Shown here: in pieces, positions 6,008 through 10,619 of the stretch
Position numbering within the stretch: the stretch's first letter is position 1
Layout of the letters: every line of letters starts with the position of its first letter
Origin: Clostridia bacterium
GTDB lineage: Bacteria; Bacillota; Clostridia; Oscillospirales; CAG-272
Assembly: GCA_017556845.1 (NCBI GenBank)
Contig: JAFYMA010000008.1
Coordinates: forward strand, 1 to 10,619
Direction: 5' to 3'
Length of the DNA stretch: 10,619 bases
Notes under the pieces: generated by a model
The model's input: the letters and a program-made list of their open reading frames with translations, nothing else
What the model was told of the DNA's origin: nothing
Database searches by the model: none
Translations under genes and position numbers: made by a program

Positions 6008-7243
6008 TTATGCGTTGAGGTATTTTTCCTGCTTTTCGGTCAGAACGTCTATTTCGTCCCCGCAGGCTCTGAGCTTTTCAAGCGCAACGTAGCGGTCGAT
6101 TTCCTGCGGAACGCTGTAAAGATCAACGGGCATATTTTTGCCGTTCTTTGCAAGATATTCAAGGCATTTAGCCTGAATTGCAAACGACATATCCATAATT
6201 TCCGCAGGGTGTCCGTTGCCCGATGCGAGATTTACGAGTCTTCCCTCGGCAAGAAGATTTATTATTCTTCCGTCGGGCATCTGATAGCCCGTGATATTTG
6301 GTTTTCTTTCCCAGACTTTTACTGCCTTTTTGCAGAGTGCCTTTTTGTCTATTTCAACGTCGAAGTGACCTGAGTTTGCAAGAAGAACGCCGTCCTTCAT
6401 ACAGTCAAAATGCTCTGCCGTTATTACATCGCAACAGCCCGTAAGAGTTACGAAAAGATCGCCTAGGGCAGCCGCCTTTGCCATAGGCATTACCGTAAAT
6501 CCGTCCATTTTAGCTTCGAGTGCCTTTACGGGATCTATTTCCGTTACGATAACGACGGCACCCATACCCTTTGCGCGCATTGCAAAGCCCTTGCCGCACC
6601 AGCCGTAGCCGCCGACAACGACGGTCTTACCTGCTATTATGAGGTTTGTTGTGTTCATTATTCCGTCCATGGTCGATTGACCTGTGCCGTAGCGGTTGTC
6701 AAAAAGATGCTTGCAGTCTGCATCGTTTACATCCATCATCGTGTAGTCAAGCTCTCCGCGAGCTTTGCGTGCTTTAAGACGGTGAATGCCCGTTGTCGTT
6801 TCCTCGCATCCGCCGATGAGATTTTTTCCGTACTGTCTGCACTTGCCGTGAAGAAGATTTATAAAGTCGCCGCCGTCGTCGATTATAAGATGAGGGCAAA
6901 ACGACAGCGTTTTTTCAAGGTGACGCTCATAATCCTCGTCGCTTACGCCGTGAATTGCATTTACCTCAAAGCCGAGATGTGCAAGACCTGCTGCAACGTC
7001 GTCCTGCGTTGAAAGGGGATTGCAGCCCGTGACGAATACCTCGGCACCGCCTGCTTTGAGAACGGTTGCAAGATACGCCGTTTTTGCTTCAAGATGTATT
7101 GACATTGAGATCTTCAGACCCTTGAACGGCTGAGTCTTGATGAAATCTGCTTTTATTGCGTTAAGCAGGGGCATATAAGATGCTACCCAATCAATCTTAT
7201 CTATTCCCGATTTGTACAGGCTTATATCTTTTATTTCGCTCAT
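6008..7243 (-). CDS. ahcY: Adenosylhomocysteinase (S-adenosylhomocysteine hydrolase), short form
   Basis: The enzyme splits S-adenosylhomocysteine into adenosine and homocysteine with tightly bound NAD, removing the product inhibitor of SAM-dependent methyltransferases. Catalytic positions match the human enzyme: H50 (human H55), D123 in IIDDGGDF (D131), E148 in CEETTTG (E156), K178 and D182 in NDADCKHLFDN (K186, D190), H293 in SGHFDVEID (H301) and H345 in SGNGHP (H353). The NAD-binding GGYGWCGKG is at 211-219. At 411 residues it is the short type common in archaea, Thermotoga and Clostridia. It ends EKYLNA and lacks the C-terminal KPxxYRY tail of the long type. AAAGGAG lies about 8 nt before the ATG. 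In Methanocaldococcus a relative prefers S-inosylhomocysteine, so that substrate is also possible. Confidence 0.92.
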   Translation of the reverse strand: MSEIKDISLYKSGIDKIDWVASYMPLLNAIKADFIKTQPFKGLKISMSIHLEAKTAYLATVLKAGGAEVFVTGCNPLSTQDDVAAGLAHLGFEVNAIHGVSDEDYERHLEKTLSFCPHLIIDDGGDFINLLHGKCRQYGKNLIGGCEETTTGIHRLKARKARGELDYTMMDVNDADCKHLFDNRYGTGQSTMDGIMNTTNLIIAGKTVVVGGYGWCGKGFAMRAKGMGAVVIVTEIDPVKALEAKMDGFTVMPMAKAAALGDLFVTLTGCCDVITAEHFDCMKDGVLLANSGHFDVEIDKKALCKKAVKVWERKPNITGYQMPDGRIINLLAEGRLVNLASGNGHPAEIMDMSFAIQAKCLEYLAKNGKNMPVDLYSVPQEIDRYVALEKLRACGDEIDVLTEKQEKYLNA

Positions 7244-7258
7244 TTTTATTACTCCTTT

Positions 7259-8584
7259 TTAAAAATCAATATCGGCAGGATCGAAATCGTCTTCGCTATC
7301 CTGAGTGTTGTTATCGGTTTTAAGTGATACGGCGTCCGTTTTCATTATCTGCATCGGCGTTGCGTTCGGATTTTGCATAAGAATGTTAAGAAGGGTTATA
7401 TAATCTCTTATTATTTCGCGGGGCGTTATCATAATATCAGCACCCGCACGGTCAAGACAAAGGCTTAAAAATGCCCTCATTTCATCCGTATCTATTCTCG
7501 CCTGTATTCCGTAAAGCTGACTGTGCAGGCGGGTTATTCGCAGTATAAGGGCAAAAAGCTCCGCATCGGAAAGCCGCTTTAAGCGAATGACCGGCCCTAT
7601 GAGGTTTTTGTATTCGGCGCTGTCAAATCTGCCGTCAAACAGTCGGCTTCGCAAAGCCTCGTAGCTGTATATTCCGCGTCTGCTGTCCTCAAGAAACTGA
7701 GGTGTTCCGCCGAGTATAAGCTCAAGCCCCACTGCCTTGCACTGCAATGTGTCGTTGAACATTGAAAGTATTTTTTCGTAGTTGTTTTCCCGTGAGATCC
7801 TGTTTGATATTTTGTACAGGTTAACGCATTCGTCGATGAATACGACGAAGCCCTTGTAGCCGATAAGACGGAAGAATACGGCGTACAGCTTGATATATTC
7901 GTACCAGTTATCGTCGTCTATAATTCCGCTTACGCCAAGCTGCTGCTTTGCCTCGGTCCTCGTTGAGTATTCGCCTCTGAGCCACCTTAAGCACAACGCG
8001 CATTTTTCATCGTCACCGTCACGCGTTGCTCTGTAATACTTCAAAAGCACCTGGGCAAAATCAAATCCGCCGACGAGCTGACGAAGAACGCTGAGCGACT
8101 GCAAAAGCTTTTGCATAACGCATTTTTCAAGCATAGGATCGTCGGGCATTATTCCGTCTTTTACAGTCTCGTACTGAAGATCGGACAGCCATTTTGATAT
8201 TATAAGGCTGAGCGCAGCTCCGTCTGGCGATGACTTTGAGGAAAGATTTTTCATTATCTCTCTGAACGTCGCTCTGCCCATTCCTTTAGCTCCGCACAAC
8301 CGTCTTTCAGGCGAAAGATCGGCATCGGCGGTAATAAATCCGTTATCAAGGGCGTATCCTCGCATAAGCTGGATAAGAAAGCTCTTTCCGCTTCCGTATT
8401 TGCCTATGATAAAACGCATACCGCTGCCGCCGTCTGCCACGTTTTCAAGATCGCGCGCTAAGGTCTTTATTTCTTCCTCTCTGCCTATTGCAATATACGG
8501 CGCGCCGCTTCTCGGCACAACGCCCGCAGAAATGGAATTTATCAAGGAATTAAGGATCCTTTTCGGTATTTTTATTTCATCCAT
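7259..8584 (-). CDS. BrxD-like P-loop ATPase (DUF2791 family)
   Basis: The 441-residue protein is a AAA-like P-loop NTPase resembling BrxD/DUF2791 ATPases, known from type 2 BREX and from TerB-linked stress islands. The N-terminal IGREEEI is at 33-39. Walker A GKYGSGKS is at 61-68. Walker B FVVFIDE at 246-252 gives D251 and E252. A sensor-like LGGTPQFLEDSRRGIYSYEALRSR stretch is at about 291-314 with several arginines. The C-terminal ITPREIIRDYITLLN segment (about 386-400) is typical of the family. An acidic tail ends the protein (EDDFDPADIDF). The start is ATG at 8584; a TTG one codon earlier is also possible with AAAGGA upstream (about 9 and 6 nt spacing respectively). It overlaps the stop of the TerB gene by 8 nt. 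No BREX methylase, PglZ or helicase is in view, so its partner is probably the TerB protein. Its action is inferred. Confidence 0.82.
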   Translation of the reverse strand: MDEIKIPKRILNSLINSISAGVVPRSGAPYIAIGREEEIKTLARDLENVADGGSGMRFIIGKYGSGKSFLIQLMRGYALDNGFITADADLSPERRLCGAKGMGRATFREIMKNLSSKSSPDGAALSLIISKWLSDLQYETVKDGIMPDDPMLEKCVMQKLLQSLSVLRQLVGGFDFAQVLLKYYRATRDGDDEKCALCLRWLRGEYSTRTEAKQQLGVSGIIDDDNWYEYIKLYAVFFRLIGYKGFVVFIDECVNLYKISNRISRENNYEKILSMFNDTLQCKAVGLELILGGTPQFLEDSRRGIYSYEALRSRLFDGRFDSAEYKNLIGPVIRLKRLSDAELFALILRITRLHSQLYGIQARIDTDEMRAFLSLCLDRAGADIMITPREIIRDYITLLNILMQNPNATPMQIMKTDAVSLKTDNNTQDSEDDFDPADIDF

Positions 8585-10175
8585 CAAGCTTCATCCTTTC
8601 AAATGATGATCTCAGCATTTCTTCATAATCCTGCACTAACGCTCCGTTTTCTATAATTATATCGTCCGTTATATCGTACGAAAGCTCGTTTATCTGTTGT
8701 ACGATACCGTCGAAAAGCGCTCCGTTTTCCATACACAAGCGTTCTGCCTGCGCTGTCTTACCGTTCATGATAAGACGGAGGACTTCAACGCATAACATCT
8801 GTAATGCGTTCAAAAGCGTATCGTATACGTTTCCTGCGTCAGATACCTGCATTGGTATATTTTTTGCAGGTTCTTTTATTTCAGGCTCGTCTTCGTCAAG
8901 CGTTACAAGCTCCCTCGTTATTTCCCAGGAATCTTTTTCAAGCCTTAAGGCATCGTCAGTTGTGAAATCGGACGTGTCCGTATCGTAAAGGGCATATCTT
9001 TTTTCCTCATCTGCACGGCGCTTCTGCGTCGGCGTGCGTAACGGCGGAAGATCTGCTTCAAAATATTCGTTTGCGTATTTTATAAGCTCGTCTGAAAGAC
9101 CGCTCGTTGAAATACGGCTTTTTATTCCAAGATGGGCGCGCACTCCGTTTTCGCAGTATCTTACGAGTGCGGTTATCTCGTTTTTGTATTTTATGTTTTG
9201 CTTTACTCTGTAGCAGTCTATGTCTATCCGACGCTTGACATCGGGCGTGCATAACGCTCCGCTGTAACAGCTTCGGCTTATGCGTATCAGCTCCGGAGCA
9301 TCCTGCGCCGTATTACCGTCCTGAGCCTTTTCCAAGGCGTATGCAGCGGCTTTTATAACGTGATTTTTGAACACCGATTCGTTATTTTCGTTTACTGCGG
9401 ACGATCTTAAATAATTGTAAGATGAATTTGATATAATATAGCTTGTCATTGATGACGGGGTGTGATCGTCGGTGTAAAACTCTCTTAGCGCAGATATTCT
9501 GTAAATATCGGGCAGTATCGGCTTAAGGCGCTCCGTCGGCGGCGGAAGCCTGTGTAACAGACAAAAATCGCATATCCATTCGGTAAGGTACTTGTTTAAA
9601 TGCGGAAACTGTTCTCTGTAATAAAGCCATACGTCGCACAGCATATTCAGTCTTTTTTCGGGCGTTGACACACGTTCAAGATTTAAAAGCTCGTATATAA
9701 AAAGCAATACGTAGCTGAAATCCGTTGGTAACGGATCGCCGTGCCTGAATGAGTTACGCCATTTTATATAATACCTCAGCTGACGTATGTTAAGCTGGTT
9801 ATATTGCGGCATATACGAAAAAAACGGCGTGTACTGACATTCGTCCGGTATGGCGGATCTGTAATATTTTTCTCCGTCGCTGACGAATTTTTCGTAAAAG
9901 GTGTATTTAACGGGCCAGGAGTAGACCTTGACCGACGTTATGCTCTTACATTCGGGTACATACGAAAGAATAAGACGGCCCGACTTGTTTTCATAAGTGT
10001 CGATTATGCTTTTTGCCTTTATGTGTCTTTCAGGTACTGGCTTTCCAACGTCGCCCTTGCCGTATCCGAACGTGATCTCGACGCTTGAAGTATCAGGGGC
10101 AGAAGGACTCTTGTCAAAGCTATGTCTTTGGGGCGTTATCTTGTCAAGATCCCAGAATTCATCTTCGTTTTCCAA
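8577..10175 (-). CDS. TerB_N/TerB_C domain protein
   Basis: This 532-residue protein is the first gene of the operon. Residues 1-80 are low-complexity and charged. A TerB_N domain lies at about 85-220, with the typical FFSYMPQYNQLNIRQLRYYIKW segment, then YVLLFIYELLNL and LTEWICDFCLLH. A TerB_C-like region lies at about 385-525, with a DSWEITRELV segment and a C-terminal INELSYDITDDIIIENGALVQDYEEML stretch. The canonical TerB core between them is not recognisable; the middle is a helical linker. There is no signal peptide or membrane segment. TerB_N/C proteins occur in tellurium-stress and predicted defence clusters with ATPases and helicases. TTG is taken as the start because AAAGGGGGG (10183-10191) lies 7 nt upstream. 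The next gene overlaps its end. The domain call is firm; the molecular role is unknown. Confidence 0.82.
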   Translation of the reverse strand: MENEDEFWDLDKITPQRHSFDKSPSAPDTSSVEITFGYGKGDVGKPVPERHIKAKSIIDTYENKSGRLILSYVPECKSITSVKVYSWPVKYTFYEKFVSDGEKYYRSAIPDECQYTPFFSYMPQYNQLNIRQLRYYIKWRNSFRHGDPLPTDFSYVLLFIYELLNLERVSTPEKRLNMLCDVWLYYREQFPHLNKYLTEWICDFCLLHRLPPPTERLKPILPDIYRISALREFYTDDHTPSSMTSYIISNSSYNYLRSSAVNENNESVFKNHVIKAAAYALEKAQDGNTAQDAPELIRISRSCYSGALCTPDVKRRIDIDCYRVKQNIKYKNEITALVRYCENGVRAHLGIKSRISTSGLSDELIKYANEYFEADLPPLRTPTQKRRADEEKRYALYDTDTSDFTTDDALRLEKDSWEITRELVTLDEDEPEIKEPAKNIPMQVSDAGNVYDTLLNALQMLCVEVLRLIMNGKTAQAERLCMENGALFDGIVQQINELSYDITDDIIIENGALVQDYEEMLRSSFERMKLDG

Positions 10176-10182
10176 TGTAATA

Positions 10183-10191
10183 CCCCCCTTT
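10183..10191 (-). promoter_or_regulatory. Ribosome binding site deciding the TerB-gene TTG start
   Basis: Read on the minus strand this is AAAGGGGGG, 7 nt ahead of the TTG at 10173-10175. No ATG in frame lies nearby, so the site supports the TTG start. Confidence 0.65.
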
Positions 10192-10216
10192 CAAAGTAAG
10201 TCCTTCGTATCTTTTA

Positions 10217-10245
10217 ATTTTATCACACAAGGCACGTTTTGTCAA
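10217..10245 (-). promoter_or_regulatory. Sigma-A promoter of the seven-gene operon
   Basis: On the minus strand a perfect -35 TTGACA (10240-10245) is followed after exactly 17 bp by TAAAAT (10217-10222). The expected start is near 10210, giving a leader of about 35 nt before the TTG start. The -35 lies inside the inverted repeat ACGTTT (10234-10239) / AAACGT (10251-10256), a possible operator. No other convincing promoter was found inside the operon by eye. Confidence 0.85.
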
Positions 10246-10256
10246 TCGTTAAACGT
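10234..10256. repeat. Inverted repeat around the operon -35 box
   Basis: ACGTTT at 10234-10239 and AAACGT at 10251-10256 are inverted copies separated by 11 nt, centred on the -35 box of the minus-strand operon promoter. The position suits a repressor site, but the arms are short and the match could be chance. Confidence 0.35.
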
Positions 10257-10303
10257 CGGATTTTGTAATTTGATATATAGGTGCTGAAAAATCTCTGTCT
10301 GCG

Positions 10304-10318
10304 AGTGCATAAGTGCAT
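10304..10318. repeat. Short tandem direct repeat in the intergenic region
   Basis: AGTGCAT occurs twice (10304-10310 and 10312-10318) with an 8-bp period. It lies between the operon promoter and ydbC. It may be a regulator binding site or chance. Confidence 0.3.
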
Positions 10319-10359
10319 TTTGTTGTAAATAAAATTGCATATTATCATAAAAAGTTACC

Positions 10360-10386
10360 ATATATTAATATATATTTAATTATAAT
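10360..10386 (+). promoter_or_regulatory. Probable promoter region of ydbC with AT palindrome
   Basis: A perfect TATAAT (10381-10386) is a good -10, about 48 nt before the ydbC start, but no clear -35 lies at the right spacing. A 14-bp perfect palindrome ATATATTAATATAT (10360-10373) covers that place. The rest of the 10246-10433 intergenic stretch is very AT-rich and holds nothing else recognisable. Confidence 0.4.
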
Positions 10387-10433
10387 ACGATATTATGTAA
10401 GGGAAAAAATATTAGTATGTGGAGGGTTTTGCT

Positions 10434-10619
10434 ATGGCAGAACTTAAATTTGAGATCCAAAAATCATTTGGTAATATTTCCGAGGAAAAGGGCGGCTGGG
10501 CAAAGGAGCTCAACCTGGTAAGCTGGAACGGCAACGAGGCTAAATATGACATTCGTTCATGGGACGATTCTCACGAAAAAATGGGCAAGGGTATCACGCT
10601 TTCTGCTGACGAGCTTAAG
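10434..10619 (+). CDS. ydbC: YdbC-like PC4 family ssDNA-binding protein (partial, 3' end outside window)
   Basis: The visible 62 codons start MAELKFEI and contain GWAKELNLVSWNGNEAKYDIRSW, then HEKMGKGITLSADELK. This is the characteristic core of the YdbC family, bacterial relatives of the eukaryotic coactivator PC4 that bind single-stranded DNA as dimers. Family members are about 70-80 residues, so only a few residues should be missing. GGAGGG (10421-10426) is a strong ribosome binding site, 7 nt before the ATG. The gene is divergent from the TerB operon, with 258 bp between the start codons. In bacteria the role is poorly defined; nucleic-acid protection, transcription or replication are possible. 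Confidence 0.85.
   Translation, partial: MAELKFEIQKSFGNISEEKGGWAKELNLVSWNGNEAKYDIRSWDDSHEKMGKGITLSADELK

Noticed and set aside
6677..7012. Plus-strand 111-codon open frame opposite sahH with a hydrophobic tail
   Set aside because: It is antisense to strongly conserved SahH segments. The apparent hydrophobicity is the complement of those codons.
7244..7258. SAH riboswitch ahead of ahcY
   Set aside because: Only 15 nt separate ahcY from the preceding gene, too little for the aptamer, and the space is filled by the ribosome binding site.
7259..10175. A complete BREX system
   Set aside because: Only a BrxD-like ATPase is present. No PglX methylase, PglZ, BrxA/B/C or helicase lies in the window.
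10246..10433. CRISPR leader/repeat or phage attachment site in the AT-rich intergenic region
   Set aside because: The repeats are only 7-14 bp, there is no array, and no integrase or tRNA gene is near.

Overview
The window looks like chromosomal DNA of a low-to-mid GC anaerobic Firmicute, most likely a gut Clostridia of the Ruminococcus/Oscillospirales type. This rests on strong AAAGGAG-type ribosome binding sites, TTG starts, canonical sigma-A promoters, and protein families typical of that group (YlmH, type II pantothenate kinase, YdbC/PC4, short-form SahH). Species cannot be named from the sequence alone. No rRNA, tRNA, CRISPR array, insertion sequence, transposase or integrase was seen.

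Layout. (1) Positions 15-47 hold a bidirectional terminator that ends ylmH (minus strand, 46-792), an S4-domain RNA-binding factor of ribosome quality control. (2) Positions 793-939 are a divergent promoter region, with one good promoter on each strand. (3) Positions 940-2670 (plus strand) hold fucO (lactaldehyde reductase) and rsmD (16S rRNA m2G966 methyltransferase), 18 nt apart and probably co-transcribed. They end at a bidirectional hairpin terminator (2674-2718). (4) Positions 10175 down to 2722 (minus strand) form one tight seven-gene operon. In transcription order it encodes a TerB_N/TerB_C protein, a BrxD-like (DUF2791) P-loop ATPase, S-adenosylhomocysteine hydrolase, type II pantothenate kinase, a NagD-like HAD phosphatase, an acetyl-esterase-like alpha/beta hydrolase and a COG2159-like amidohydrolase. 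Adjacent genes overlap by 4-8 nt or are 11-19 nt apart. One consensus promoter lies upstream (10217-10245). (5) Positions 10246-10433 are an AT-rich intergenic region with small repeats. (6) From 10434 (plus strand) the start of a YdbC/PC4-like single-stranded-DNA-binding protein runs off the window.

How the genes may work together. The most unusual element is the TerB_N/C plus BrxD-like ATPase pair. This pairing is associated with stress response and phage defence in other genomes, often with a large helicase. Here no helicase follows, and the pair is translationally joined to housekeeping metabolism (SAM-cycle product removal, CoA synthesis, a phosphatase and two hydrolases). Either the module has lost its helicase and survives as leader of a metabolic operon, or the metabolic genes are functionally tied to it. 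The sequence does not decide between these. The remaining genes are ordinary core or metabolic functions with intact catalytic motifs, and no frameshifts or pseudogenes were seen.
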